A stretch of DNA of 64,000 nucleotides from Eulemur rufifrons. Taxonomy: Eukaryota; Chordata; Mammalia; Primates; Lemuridae. This document shows, in pieces, positions 1 through 12,679 of the stretch. The notes beneath the pieces were generated by a model. That model had not been told where the DNA came from, searched no databases, and saw only the letters and a program-made list of their open reading frames with translations. Within the stretch, counting starts at the first letter, position 1, and every line of letters starts with the position of its first letter. Location: positions 221,434,843 to 221,498,842 of the forward strand of contig NC_090989.1 of NCBI RefSeq assembly GCF_041146395.1, read 5' to 3'. Both the position numbers and the translations under genes were made by a program.

Positions 1-335
1 AAAAAAACCTGGTAAATATAAGTAAAGTGTTTCCCTGAATTTGGTGAGCTGTTCTAGCAAATTATCCAACCTGAGGAGGTGGTCATGGTAACCCCTGATT
101 TATAGCCAGTTGGTCAGGAATCAGACTTGTGCTTGTCATCTGAAGTGGGAGCAATTTTGTGGGATGGATCCCTTAGCCTATGGAGTCCGTGCTAACTCCA
201 GGTAGTGTCAGAATTGAATTGAAATATAGGATACCCAGGTGGTGTCCAGAGAGTTGGAGAATTGGTTGGTGTGGGGAAAAAACTGCTACACATTTGTTGT
301 CAGAGTGGTGTTGGGAGTGAAAAACAGATCAGAGC
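1..335 (+). repeat. Old interspersed repeat (LTR or L1 3' end-like)
   Basis: The stretch resembles a dispersed mammalian repeat: a run reading 'tttccctgaatttggtgagc', then 'gatttatagccagttggtca', then 'gtcagaattgaattgaa', in the order I recall for an old LTR or L1 3' region. It is truncated by the window edge. The family is not settled. Confidence 0.35.
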
Positions 336-1035
336 TGGAATCATATTGGGCAGTATATAGATATGACCTAATGATTTTCATATGCACTGAGTAGTATAAG
401 TCACTTACTAATTAATAAGTTTCAATACAATTGTACATGCACATAATGTTTGTAGCACCCCGAACTGAAGGTAGAGTCATCATTAACTGAGTAGAAAGGC
501 AGAGAAGGTTGTCTCCTGTTTGTACTCTGAGTCCCACTGTGTCCCAATCATTCTGTTTTGTATATTCTCAGATAATTATCGTTTTCTCCTTATCAGGCTG
601 ACTTCATCAGGTCCTATGTGGTTACAAGGAATAAAGCTCTTTCTAAAATGAATTAAGTTTTAAACAATGAGGGATTCATTTTAAGGAAAGAACAGGTAAT
701 TTCAAGGCAATCCACAGGTAGGAGATGAAGTATGGCCTGTTCTTATGGGACTGGGGCTTGGAAATGCTAAGTCAGGGTGTGAACTTGTTCTCACTTTTTC
801 TTTCCAGAGTCTCATTGTATTTGGTGTCTGTTTTTCTTGGAGCACCTATAGAATGTATTCTGCTACGGGCAATACCTGTTGTGGCCACTTTCAAATGACA
901 GCTTCAGCTCCCAAATTTCTTCTACCTTATGGTGTGGTGCTGGCAGCCAACTGGCTTGGACTCTGTGTATCAGTTACTCTTCTTAGTCGTAAGCGACAGA
1001 AACCACCATGATTAATTTAAGCAAGAAAGGAACCT
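336..1035. other. Unassigned sequence, no supported gene
   Basis: No repeat family is recognised here. An open frame at 745-1011 could encode 88 residues with hydrophobic patches, but it has no recognised domain or homologue and no clear promoter. I treat it as chance or as part of an unrecognised old repeat. Confidence 0.4.
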
Positions 1036-1039
1036 ACTG

Positions 1040-1560
1040 GATGATATTGGAGAGCTCACAGAATTGTTAAGAAGCCTTGGGGAACAGGCAGGAAACAAAG
1101 GAGACTACCCAACAAGAACCATAGCCAAAGTCATGCCCAGAGCTGGCCCTGTGAGGACACCCCACTTGCTGAGTGTTAGGCACCCACAGCTTACACCACT
1201 GATGCTGGGGGCACTGGCCTTGCTATTGCTACTTCCACTGCTGTCCTCTCCAGTGCCTGAAACACAGTTCTCCAGTGTTCCTGTAACTGTGCTTCACTAG
1301 GTTCCAATTCAAATTCCAGGGCAGATATTTCTGATTGGTCAAGCTGAGGTCATGTGCCAGTTGCTTGGCTGCAAGGGAGGCTGGGAAAGCAATTAGTAGG
1401 CAAATCAGGTTCTATAGTGGAAAGAGCAATATGCTTCCCACTGGGTCTTGGGAGGTAGGAAATTCCTCAAACCTCCGAAGGAGATTTAGATTCTGGGCAG
1501 CCAAAAAAAAAAAAACCCAAACCAAAATAAACAAACAAACCCCACCATACCCCTAAATCC
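1040..1560 (+). repeat. Degenerate L1M 3' UTR-like repeat with A-rich end
   Basis: The block 'tctgattggtcaagctgagg' followed by 'tgcaagggaggctgggaaag' resembles the repeated 3' UTR module of ancient mammalian L1 elements. It ends in an A-rich tract from 1502 (13 A, then AAC/AAAC repeats). The order fits an old 3' end on the plus strand. Family assignment is tentative. Confidence 0.4.
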
Positions 1561-3440
1561 CCAAACGAATGATCACTATGCTCAGTGACCTGTTTCCTGA
1601 TACCTGAATGAATATGAACGGTCTGTTTTGAATCAGATATCTATCCCTAGACCAGTTGACTATGGCCAGTGAGGCAAGATGCATAGGGCTGAGCTCACCA
1701 GGGTTGCGGGGGAGTAGACCCTTCTTTAGGAAGTGGGGATGTGGAGCCATGGCTAGCCATCTCTTTTCCTGATGCCGGCTCACAATGGGTATGCTGAGGT
1801 GACACAGGTAACTTGTGGCTCTCTCGGTGACATATCCTGCACTACCCATTTCAGATTTCTTACTAACTTGCCATTGGTTGTGTTAATACATTTATATGTT
1901 TAGTTAGCTTTCCTAGGACAGCAAGTGGTACTTTGGGGTATTTGGTAGCTCCATGAATCCAGACCTTTTCCAGAAGGTCCAATTTCTTTTCCTGCTTAGA
2001 TAATGGACAAATTGGAGCCTATGCCTTAGCTGGACATCTGAAATTATAGCTCCTAATATTTATCAGATTGTGATTAATGAGATAACCCTGTGAGGCTTTG
2101 ACAAAGGCAGGTACAGTCTTTGAGAACACCTACGTATATATGTTTGAAACATATATACGTATATTGGTGAAGTTTGAAAACAGAAAAAGGCTTTGTAAAG
2201 TTAAAACAGCACTAAATAATAATTTATTACAATTACCTTTGCTCACTCAAAAATATATGTATTGGTTGCCTATTATATGCTAGGCACTGTGCCAAACTTT
2301 GCTGAAGTTAGTTTTTCTTTTCTTATAGTAAGGAGCAAAGCTCATGGTAAATTAAAATAAGTCTCTATATAGCCATACATGGTAAAAGCCATATATAGTT
2401 TTATGTTTCTATAATTTAATAATTTGAGTGTTTGGGATTTGAGTGTGGGGAGATTTGATATCTATCCTAAAATTATAGCATCCATCCTAAGAGAAAAATT
2501 TAAATTTTTAAAAATTTAATAAAGAATTTTGAAATTCCCTCTGGAGTTTTTGTTTGCGAGCCTGAATTTTAACAAGTACAACTGGGTATTTGTTCTGAAT
2601 TAGGTAAATGGTGCCAGGAGCAACAATTATCTTTAGTGTTTACTGTGATTTGAGCTTTATAGGAGGAAAAAGAAAGCTCATGGGAAATACGAAAGTTGAT
2701 AGGTAATAAAAAGAGTCTGGAAGAAGCAAAAAAAAAAAGAGAATGGATATTATATGAAAACTCATATCATGTTAAGGGGCAAGAGTAGTAGAAAGGTTTT
2801 CTTAATTACGTACTGTCAGATTTAAAAAGTATGAGGCTGGTATATGAAATATGGTGAAAATATCTGGGCTTTGGAAGGAAAATGAAGAAGTCTAAACATA
2901 GGCAAATTGTTCAAGAATATCAACGATGGACTCCATTGTCACCCATTTTACTAATTCATGTAGTGATCTACATCCACATCTAATCTCTTGTTCTGAAGGT
3001 CTGCTGCATCCCAGGAAGAGGCCGTAGTTGTATTTGAATAGTAATGACATAATCATGTCATAGAACAGATTGCTGGGGCAGTTTTGTTTGACAACATGGT
3101 TGTATGTGAGTTATTGAAATAAATCCTGCTGTCTTATACCATTTTAAAAAGGAGGAAGCATGAGGACATGTGAAATAGTTATTTGTATACTCAGTAGGAT
3201 TAAGGCGAATCACTGCAAATAACCTCTTTAGTCTTTAGGGGGAATGAGTTTTCTTTCAAGGGGCAAATATACGTGTAGAAATAGACATGACTTGGAGCCA
3301 CGTGTGGCACAAGGGTCTGGAATAGGACTGTCCTGCAACCATTCTTATTTGACAAAAGTACTGGTGGATAAACTCCTCATTATGTTATAAACATTAAAAT
3401 GAAGCAAACTTACCGTCCAGCTGAATTCTCTAAAAAATCA
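1561..3440. other. Unique AT-rich sequence
   Basis: No gene is seen. The stretch contains the palindrome at 2131-2161 and a short MIR/L2-like scrap near 2262-2300 (tattatatgctaggcactgt). Otherwise it holds only A-rich runs, such as 2730-2740. Confidence 0.5.
2131..2161. repeat. Perfect 31-nt inverted repeat
   Basis: The left arm TACGTATATATGTTT (2131-2145) is followed by a single G and then by its exact reverse complement AAACATATATACGTA (2147-2161). All 15 base pairs match with a one-base centre. It is AT-rich and could extrude as a cruciform. No transposon family is recognised in it. Confidence 0.9.
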
Positions 3441-3774
3441 GGAGTCATCCAACTTTCCATAAAGGGCCAGACAGTGAATGGTTTTGGCTTTGTGTGTCCT
3501 GTGGTTTCTGTCATGACCGCTCAGCTCCGCCCTTAGAGCCCAAAAGCGCCCATAGAAATGACTAAGCATGAATGTGTTCCTAGAAAATTTTAATTATGGA
3601 CACTGAAATTTGAATTTCACATAATTTCGTGTGTCACACAAAATGATTTTTTATCCATTTAAATGATTTTTTCATCCATCTAAAAATGTAAAAATGATCC
3701 CTACAGGTTTCTCAGCTGTACAAAAACACGTGGTGGGTCAGATTTGGCCTGTGGGCTATAGTTTACCAACTCTG
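3441..3774. mobile_element. hAT (Charlie-type) nonautonomous DNA transposon
   Basis: One end reads 'ccataaagggccagacagtg' and the other 'gatttggcctgtgggctata' followed by 'gtttaccaac'. These are the two recognisable ends of a common mammalian hAT MITE. The middle is heavily diverged and has lost most similarity. An 8-bp target duplication could not be fixed. Confidence 0.6.
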
Positions 3775-4531
3775 CTTTACAGTGTCTTAACCCTTTCCTT
3801 CTCGCATAGCTTCCAGACTAACTAGGTGAAACACATTTTCATGAGGCATATCATATCCTCTGTTGTATCACAACTTTGTTTTAAGACATTGTGGTCCAAC
3901 TTTTCCCACCTCTTCCCCACTCAGGTGTCGAAACCTTCACTTTATAGCGTCAAGAATGCGAAACGTAGGTAAGATTGGGCAGAGTTTATACATTCAGTGT
4001 TTAATGACTCTCCTCCACATTATTTAATTCACTTTTCTTTTCCCAGTTTTGTAACGTAATTCCTAATCCCTTCCCTTCACTTTTCAAATCTAACTTGTAT
4101 GAGACATACATAATCTTCTTTGGAAAAGATATTTGCTGCGACTCAAACAATCCTCTGTTTGCTCTTGGTTTCTTACTCTTGAAATGAGAAAACACACATT
4201 TCAGTCCCAGATGAATAAAAGAAAAAAAAAAAAAAAAGGAAATGGAGTTGAACATCAGCCAAAAGGCCGGCTTTGCATAAGATGCCCAACTAATTTCCCT
4301 TAGCTTGGTCTGCTCTATTGATTTTCTGCCAGTTGCTTATTTTCTCACAAATCTTACACATCTTGTACATGAAAAAGCAAGACCAGTAAAAGCTCATATT
4401 TGAACTAGATAAGCAGAAAGAACTCAGCCATTCTCGCTATCATAATAGAAAAGCATTTCTTAACCAATAATGAGGGTGTGCGCCTGTGATTTTCTGTAGA
4501 CAGCACCGTGTGGAGATACTAAAAGTCTGTG

Positions 4532-4852
4532 CAATTGGCCCTCCACACCCACGTGTTCTGCATCTGGGGGTTCAAACAACCATGGATCTAAAATATCCTG
4601 AAAAAAACTCTGACAATACAATAATGAAATAATATAAAAACAAAAACAATACAGTATAGTAACTACTTACAAAGCATTTACATTGTGTTAGGTATTATAA
4701 GCTATAATGTTATAATGTTAGGTAATCTAGAGATAATTTAAAGTATATGGGAGGATATATTGTATGCAAATACTACACAATTTTATATCAGAGACTTGAG
4801 TATCTGCGGTGGGGGTCCTGGAACCAAACCCCCAGATACCGAGAAAGGACTG
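4532..4852 (+). mobile_element. MER2-like Tigger DNA transposon
   Basis: It starts with CAATTGGCCCTCC and ends with GGACTG followed by TA, the degenerate terminal inverted repeats of the pogo/Tigger group. Inside are 'gcatttacattgtgttaggt', 'gagataatttaaagtatatg' and the 'ggtcctggaaccaaaccccc' block near the right end, all in MER2 order. It is a nonautonomous deletion derivative with no transposase frame. Confidence 0.85.
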
Positions 4853-5062
4853 TACAAAAGAGTATATGTCCTCAGGGAACTTGCAATTAAAGAATACTCC
4901 CAAATATATTTAAATACAAATATAAAATAATAAATATACCACACAACCTGGCCAAGAGGGGAAGGGAATTGGTAGACAAAAATATTCTAATGTCTTCTTT
5001 ACTTTTCTCCTCCCAGGGCTGTATCACTGAAGGAGTTTTCACCCTTCAGAAGTCCTTCCTAA

Positions 5063-5408
<346 letters not shown>

Positions 5409-5419
5409 CTGTAGTTCCA

Positions 5420-6271
5420 TCTTAACACCGTGAGTTTTTGCTACATCTTGTTGAGCACATCTGAGGTCACAACACTGAAGACTCCTGCCAGCCTGACTTC
5501 CCCTTGTGGATGGTGACTCAAGCCTGGCAGTGCCTGGCTATTTATCCTCAGTTGTTTCTAACTGAGAATCCTCAATTTCATGTTACTGATGTGTGGAAAA
5601 TGTTTTGTTTTTACCTTCTGCTGCAAAGCAGTTCCATCTCCACTTAGTTTCTTATCAAGTAGATAATAAAGTTATTTCATTTTTATTTATTTTATTGCAG
5701 CCCATTCTTCATCTCTGCACTTGGGAGCTAAATCTTGAAGACTGTGCTGTGAATAATTTGAGAGTCAGACTTCATCATGCCATCATCCCTTCCCTCAGGA
5801 AGAACCCAAAGACCCTTCTCTTAGAATAAGTTTTCTTACACACTGGTTCACCTAGATCCCGGGCCAGGCAAACCCCATAAGCCCCACTAAAATGTGCAAT
5901 GGCCACAGATAGCTTGGTCTTGCATTCTGGGGTTGCCATAAACAAACATATTTAAGAGTCAGAGTGAGTCGCACAAATGACAGAAGTTGTAGACAGGTGT
6001 TCACAGAGAATAAATGATTGTGTATAAGCTGTCAGAAGAAAAGTCTATTAGGATGCAGGATTTGAGCTAGACTTTGAAAACTGGATAGAAAATAGAGAAC
6101 TGATGTCTTTCTTCATTAGTGCTCTGATTTACATTTTAGGAATTCATAGTCTAAGCCCAGAGCTCATTTATACGGACAGATCATAAGGGAATAGACAATA
6201 GAATAGGTGTTTCAAAAAACATGAAGTAAATGAATAAGTAAAAGTTTAGAAGAAGAAGTCACTGGGGAAAG
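5420..6271. other. Unique sequence, no gene seen
   Basis: No repeat or exon is recognised. A short open frame near 5593-5829 has no recognised domain. Confidence 0.4.
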
Positions 6272-6800
6272 GCATTTTTTTATTAAAATTTGTTTTTATA
6301 CATTTAGGGGTACAAGTGCTGTTTTGTTACATGGATATAATGCATAGTTGTGAAGTCTGGGCTTACAGTGTAACCATCACCCAAATAGTGTATATTGTAC
6401 CCATTAGGTAATTTTTCATCCCTCACCCCTCTCCCACCCTCTCACCCATCTGAGTCTCTAATGTCTGTTTTTCCACTGTCTATGTCCATGTGTACACACT
6501 ATATAGCTCCCACTTATAAGTGAGATGTGGTATTTGACTTTCTGTTTCAGAGTTATTTCACTTAAGATGATGGCCTCCAGTACCATCTATGTTGGGGCAA
6601 AAGACATGATTTCATTCATTTTTGTGGTCGGGTAGTAGGCTATAGGGGGCGTGTGTGTGTATGTGTGTGTGTGTGTGTATAGGCACATTTTCTTTATCCA
6701 ATCATCCATTGCTGGGCACTTAGATGATTCCATATATTTGCAATTGTGAATTGTGCTGATATACAAGTGTAGGTATCTTTGGAAATGACATTCCATATGT
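6272..6800 (-). mobile_element. L1 3' end (ORF2 C-terminus and 3' UTR), minus strand
   Basis: On the minus strand the translated end of L1 ORF2 is recognisable: the region coding for 'MDDWIKKMCLYT', which resembles the family's 'DEWIKKMWYIYT'-type stretch, and then the 3' UTR runs toward 6272. It is 5' truncated and broken. A GT microsatellite has replaced the ORF2 stretch that normally reads 'tatatacacaatgg'. Confidence 0.85.
6648..6681. repeat. (GT)n microsatellite inside L1
   Basis: An alternating GT tract with one TATG interruption. It lies where L1 ORF2 normally has an imperfect TA/CA run, so it probably arose by expansion of that seed. Confidence 0.9.
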
Positions 6801-7351
6801 TAGTTGAGGCATTTTTAGGATATACTTCAGAGTGTGTACTATGTCCTTAGCATGTTTCAATTATGTCTGCACAAGTTATGAGTGAATTTGTGTGCAAGGA
6901 AAGGATTTCAGAAGTTTCTGAGAACTTTCTTGGAGACTTAACAGGCCCTGACCAATTTAATTTTTAAGATTTGTAAGATAAAGTTTCTTGGAATATCACC
7001 AAGATGGAACTCCGGGTGAAATATTTTCTTGTGTTTGCTTGAACAGCTTTCCTTTGAGTAGAGTTTTCTAATTCATCAGATGAGTTGATTTTTGACTGAA
7101 AAGAAGCATGCATCTCTGTGGCAAAAAATCCCCCCAAAGACCCATAACTAGTTGAATTCTCTGGTTATGGTTTTCATAGTTATGTTTGTATTGAGCCAAA
7201 GACAATGAAGGGACAATATTTAAATGTGGCATAGGGAGAATTAATAAGATTGGAAACTATAAATTAATTGTGAGGTTGTATTATAGTAGCTCCTAATAAG
7301 GCTTGACTCAAATTCTTTCTCTTTATGAATAAACAGCAGTAGAGGGTACTC
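6801..7351. other. Unique sequence
   Basis: Nothing recognisable apart from AT-rich intergenic or intronic DNA. Confidence 0.4.
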
Positions 7352-7794
7352 ACTGCAGATTGAATGTGTGGGTTCCCCCTTCAAAATTCATCCTATTCCT
7401 ATTCATTGATATTGATATTGACATTCACATCAAGCCCTAGTGTGATGATATTTGGAGATGGGGCTTTTGGGAAGTAATGAGGTTTAGGTGAGGTCATGAG
7501 GGTGGTGCCCTCATGGTAGGATTAGTGTCCTTATAAGAAGAGGAAGAGACACAGAGCATGTGCTTGGGCTTTCTCTCTCTCTCTCTCTCTCCCCTTCTCT
7601 CCTCTCACTGTGTGAAGATACAATGAGAAGGTGACTGTCTCCAAGTCAGCAAGAGGACCCTTATCAATAACTGAATCTGCTATCACCTTGATCTTGAACT
7701 TCCCAGCCTCCAAAACTGTGAGAAATAAATGTTTGCTGTCTAAGCCACCCAGACTATGGTGTTTTGTTATAACAGTTTGAGTTGACTGAGACAG
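7352..7794 (+). mobile_element. MLT1-type (ERVL-MaLR) LTR, plus strand
   Basis: The order 'tgtgatgatatttggagatg', 'gaggtcatgagggtggtgcc', 'ttgatcttgaacttcccagc', 'gtgagaaataaatg' and 'taagccacccagactatggt' is the sense strand of an MLT1-family solo LTR. AATAAA near 7722 is the LTR polyadenylation signal. A CT run at 7569-7592 lies inside it. Confidence 0.8.
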
Positions 7795-8029
7795 TACTCA
7801 TTGCTCACAATTTTCTAGGGGCTGATGGACCCAGTAACAGTAGACTAGTATCTTGCACAATCTTATATTATTCCACCTTTTCCTGCTATCCTAGCATTTC
7901 TGCTACATGTGAGGCCAAGGAGAGGGAATTTTGTCATCACATTTTCCAAAAGTTCAATCATAGAGTTAATTACGGGAAAGTTTGAAATGAAATCTGGCAA
8001 TTGGTCTATGGATTTGTTTATTCAATTCA

Positions 8030-8330
8030 TCCAAGTAATGCAATGGAGAGTAGTCAAAAGAGTCCAGGGTTTGGAGTCACAGCTCTGGCTTTGGAAGTCC
8101 AGCTTAGGCAATTATTGACTGCCCAGCTATTATTCTATCTGAGGCTTAGTGTTGTCACATATGAAATAGGCATAATAACAGCAATTGTGAGGTTCCAGTG
8201 AGATCATGTTTCTTGGGGGTAGGGACTTTGTTTCTTCTTTCTTACATTTCCAACACCTAGAAGAGTGTCTAGCACATAGTAGGTGCTCAGTTAATCTTTG
8301 TCAAAATATGAATTGGTGAATTTTTAAGTG
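8030..8330 (+). repeat. MIR / L2-like 3' fragment
   Basis: The 3' part reads 'tctagcacatagtaggtgct' followed by 'cagttaatc', the signature shared by MIR and L2 3' ends on the plus strand. The 5' part (about 8030-8190) resembles a worn MIR core. Confidence 0.6.
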
Positions 8331-8357
8331 AAAGTGACTTATACATAGCAGGCATCT

Positions 8358-8745
8358 ATATTAGTGAGGGTTTTCCAGAAAAGCAGAATCCATGGGATAT
8401 GTGTGTGTATGAAGGAGAAAGAGAGAAAGAGAGAAAGAGAAGAGAGAGAGTGCAGGCTAGAGACCTAGAGTTGTAGCCTGTGTTGTAGTCTGAATTGCTA
8501 CAGAAGAGAATGGCAGACTTCCCTTTTGCTTGTGGGAGGTCAGTTTTTGTTCTATTCAGCCTTCAACTGATTGGATGATGTTTACCTACATTATGGAGGC
8601 TAATCTGCTTTATTCAAAGTCCACTGATTTAAATGTATATCTCATCCAAAAACACCCTCACAGGAATGTCCAGAATAATGTTTGACTAAAATATCTGGGC
8701 ACTGTAGGCCACCCAAATATACAAGTGCAATTAACTACCACAGTG
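8358..8745. repeat. Old LTR-like repeat with GA-rich segment
   Basis: It contains 'agggttttccagaaaagcag', a GA-rich run (8414-8450), 'ttgttctattcagccttcaa', 'ctgattggatgatg', 'aaaacaccctcacagg' and 'atatctgggcactgtaggcc'. I recall this order from a dispersed mammalian LTR-like repeat whose name I cannot fix. Confidence 0.6.
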
Positions 8746-9140
8746 CCCAATAGATGTGGACTCACACATATATATTATTCTTGCTCAGCAGTGGATTTCT
8801 GAGTCATCCATTAGGCAGAGCATAAACCTAGCCTCAATTTCTTATCAGTAACCAATTTGCTATAGAAACAGAATGCGAAACAAAAATAGAGTATTTCTTA
8901 GCTGATGTCCTAATGTCCTGTTTCTTATAGAGTTTTCCCTCAGCAATGAAAATAAATAGTTGGGCTATATTTGAGACTTTGCTTGCTTTCTGACTGTAAG
9001 TAAATTTCTTCCTTCTACCTTTTCTAGGGCTACCCCATCCCCTTAACTACTTCATAGCTTAAATAAAGTATAAATCATGGAAAACATGAGCATTGGTACT
9101 GTTAGACTTGGAAATATAAGCTTATTTTTTGTTGGGTTGC
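8746..9140. other. Unique sequence between repeats
   Basis: No gene or repeat is recognised. Confidence 0.4.
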
Positions 9141-9156
9141 TGTTCATGTTTTCTTT

Positions 9157-9494
9157 TTTTTTTTTTTTTTGTTGAGACAAAGTCTCACTTTGTTGCCCAG
9201 GCTAGAGTGAGTGCTGTGGCGTCAGCTTTAGCTCACAGCAACCTCAGACTCCTGGGCTTAAACGATCCTACTGCCTCAGCCTCCCGAGTAGCTGGGACTA
9301 CAGGCATGTGCCACTATGCCCGGCTAATTTTTTCTATATAGATTTTTAGTTGTCCATATAATTTCTTTCTATTTTTAGTAGAGACGGGGTCTCGCTCTTG
9401 CTCAGGCTGGTCTCGAACTCCTGACCTCGAGAGATCCACCCGCCTCGGCCTCCCAGAGTGCTAGGATTACAGGAGTGAGCCACCGCGCCCGGCC
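9157..9494 (-). mobile_element. Lemur-type Alu, minus strand
   Basis: A complete inverted Alu with the long inter-arm spacer TTTTAGTTGTCCATATAAT, ending 'caccgcgcccggcc'. A perfect 16-bp target duplication, TGTTCATGTTTTCTTT, lies at 9141-9156 and 9495-9510. The intact duplication and low divergence show a relatively recent insertion on the lemur lineage. Confidence 0.97.
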
Positions 9495-9689
9495 TGTTCA
9501 TGTTTTCTTTAGGCTCTTTTTGATGCAGGAAGTGGAGGTCCCCTCATACTCATTGATGTGACAAGCCTATCCTTAAGGCTTCAGGGAGCTCTCATAGGAC
9601 TCTAATGGCAAATGGTGTCAACCAGCTTGCATGGGAACTGAAAAATGTTCAAGAATAGCAGCTGTTCTCTCAACCTCTCAAGCATTACC

Positions 9690-10143
9690 TGGTATATTAG
9701 GTTCCTAGGGCTACTGTAACCAAGTACCACAAACTTGGTGGCTTAAAACAATAGCAATTTATTTTCTCACAGTTCTGGAGACTTAGAAGTCTGAAGTCAA
9801 AGTGTTGGCAGGGCCATGCTTCCTCTGAAGGCTGTAGGGAAGAATCTTTCCCTTGCTTCTTGTGGCTTCTGGTGGTTGCTGGCAATTCTCCGCATCCCTT
9901 GACTTGTGGTAGTGCAGCTCCAATCTCTGCCTTTACACGGCCTTCTTCACTGTCTCTCTCTGTGTCTGCATTTGCCTCTTCCTTTAGAGATGCAGGATAT
10001 TGCATTAGGGCCTACCCTAATCCAGCATGACCTCATCTTAGCTTGATTACATTGGAAAGACCCTATTTCCCAATAAGGTCACATTCAGAGATACTGGGGG
10101 TTAGGATTTGAGGATAACTTTTTGAGCCACACCATTCAACCCC
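9690..10143 (-). mobile_element. MLT1-type (ERVL-MaLR) LTR, minus strand
   Basis: It reads 'gggctactgtaaccaagtac', 'cacaaacttggtggcttaaa', 'cacagttctggagacttaga', then 'aaagaccctatttcccaata' and 'aaggtcacattcagagatac', the antisense strand of an MLT1-type LTR. The copy at 16281-16724 shows the same motif order. Confidence 0.8.
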
Positions 10144-10149
10144 CAACAC

Positions 10150-12619
10150 CTGGTATGTCATCCCCTCTTTTCTTCTCACAGCATTTCCATTCCATTTTTA
10201 TCCTTCTCACTTTTCTCCAATTGGCTTTCTCTGTTTACTCCAAGTTTTGTCACCCTCATACACCGAAACTTTGTCTTGTCCATATTTTCGGGTTACACGA
10301 TGTCCCTTCAGCTCATGTTCTCCCTTCTCCAGCTGACCACAGCATTTCTGTTTCCCAATTCAAATACCTGGAAGAGGATCCCAATTGGCCAGGTCTTCTT
10401 TTTCTTTGCTAAGTTATCAGTTACAGTTAGTCAATATCGGGGTTCCCTCTGATACAGGTGTCCACTTCCGGTTCAAAGAGTTGGGTCTGAGGTCACACAG
10501 GTATGGCTGCTAGGCAGAAGGAGCTCTGGGTGCATCTGATGTGCACCTGATGAATGTGTAGCCCCTAAAACTGTACTAACCAGTGATATATGATCTATTT
10601 TTAAATGGCAGTAACCTGTGAATTTTAATTTGATTTTTTTCCTTATTACATGTGAATAGCCTGTGTCATGCTGTGAGACTGTTTTCAAAGGTGGTGTGAC
10701 TACTATGTCCATGAAAATACTGATGAGTGGAGTGCACATCATTAAGTTCCTTATTTCAAAGAGGATTTAAACAATTGGACTTATTTTAAATCCAAAGAGG
10801 ATTGTGAAATTGTGAAATCTTTGAAACTTTTATACTTTATAATTATCAGTGTTAACAGAGATGAGCAAAAGTGTAATAACATAAATATTGGGCAATGTAA
10901 AAGTCATATATGCACTGTTTTTTTATATTGCTATTGGAAAATAATCTTATTTGTCAGATAAGCAATAGTTCTTAGCTACCAGGATTAAACACCATATATG
11001 AATATCTAATTTATTCTTGGAGGATTAGATCATCACCATTTTACAGATGAAGAAACTGCCTAAGAGAAGTTGCTCAAAAACAGACATAAAAAATGGATGT
11101 AATACAGATGAGAAATCCAGTTGGTCTGACTCCCAAGATCTTGTTCATATGGTACGTGGCCATGTGATGTGGAAATTCACACTATTATTTCCAACTGAGG
11201 GTAACATAAATTTTAGAGGTGAGACTTTTTCATTTCCTTATTCTCCTTCCTGTTGAACTTGTAGCATTGCTCCTGAGACTGATAAAAAGAGTCTACTTAT
11301 AGCAATTCTAACCTCTTCTACCTTGCGGGCTTACAACTTTCCTGAGGCAGAGTGGTAATTGCTTTCACATACCTTATAGCTCCTGCTTTGCTTTAAAAAC
11401 AAAATATGTAAATGCAATTGCTTTACAGTGACTTAAATACAGGTAATCTTCCCTTTGCCTTCCAAGCATTGGAAAAGCTTAGGTAAACATCTAAGATCTT
11501 AAAATTAGCCTCATAAAAATTTACAACTTTTAGCCTGATGCTTAATCAGAATGATGTTCCAAATTCACTGTGTTCTCTATTTCCTTTATTATGAGCAGAA
11601 CGCATACTGATAGCATGAAGACTACAAAAGCTTTGTGATAAAGAAAGATTTTATACACTACCCTTGAGCTTCATTTATTTATTCCCCACATCATTCCTCC
11701 TTAAAAAAATCATAGTTGGGTTCTATGCTTGGAAAATACTTGTTGCGTTTGAGCAACACCTCAGATATACAAAAGGCTACTTATTTGTTAAAATTCACTT
11801 TTTTGGTTTTGTTTGAGAGTACCTGTAAAAAGTGGGAGCTGGCCTGTGGATGACACCTGGCCGAAGGCCTGAGAGTGCTAAAGTTTACCTTTGAGAATGA
11901 CTGTGGCCCAGATCATTTAAGTCTCTTTGATGCTGACTAAAGAGGTGACAAGGATCCCATGAATGAGCCCCCAGAACTAGTAATCTTCACATTTGCTGAG
12001 ATGCTGCTGCTAGCTGTGTGCTTTCTAGAGTGTTAAGGATGATTCTGGGGGACCAAAGGAACACAAGTAGCACCAGAAACCATTCTCAGTGGAAAACGAA
12101 CAAAAATAAAGGTATGGGGCCAGCTTCTTTCTCCTTACAGGTTTTTCTTTTTTTTTTTCTTCACATTTCTTATTTTTATTTCAACATTTATAACATTCAC
12201 AGATGGAGTATTGTATTCAGACATCTCCCTGGAAGATGTATCAAACAAAACATACAGGCATTCCACAATTACAGAATTACATTATTTGTGACTATGTGAA
12301 TGTTTACCCTAGAGTTTATCTAGAAAAACCTCAATTAAAAAAAAAAAAAAAAAACTTTTGAGTGCTTCACTGGATTATATTTCCATAAAAAGTGAACTGC
12401 AAAGAATTTCAGGAAAGATACCTAAATATTAACCAGCACTTTTATAAAATTCCAAACTTTTATAGTATTCTTTTAACATACCTTTGTCAGGAACACTTAA
12501 ATAATTTTTAGTACTCAATCCTTTCTCTTTTCCCCTCAATAGCCAAGCCAGGATGTACTTACTTTCATTTTTTTTTTCCCTTAAATCTTTGTTTCTAAAC
12601 ACATTATGTAGGATAGGTT
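10150..12619. other. Mostly unique sequence
   Basis: No exon is supported. It includes a MIR fragment at about 11020-11160 on the minus strand (ccattttacagatgaagaaa), a pure A run near 12339-12354 and a T run near 12150. The remainder shows no recognisable family. Confidence 0.45.
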
Positions 12620-12629
12620 GATCACAGCA

Positions 12630-12633
<4 letters not shown>

Positions 12634-12679
<46 letters not shown>

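Noticed and set aside
745..1011. 88-codon open frame with hydrophobic segments
   Set aside because: No recognisable family, no conserved motif, adjacent to old repeats. Kept only as an unassigned stretch.
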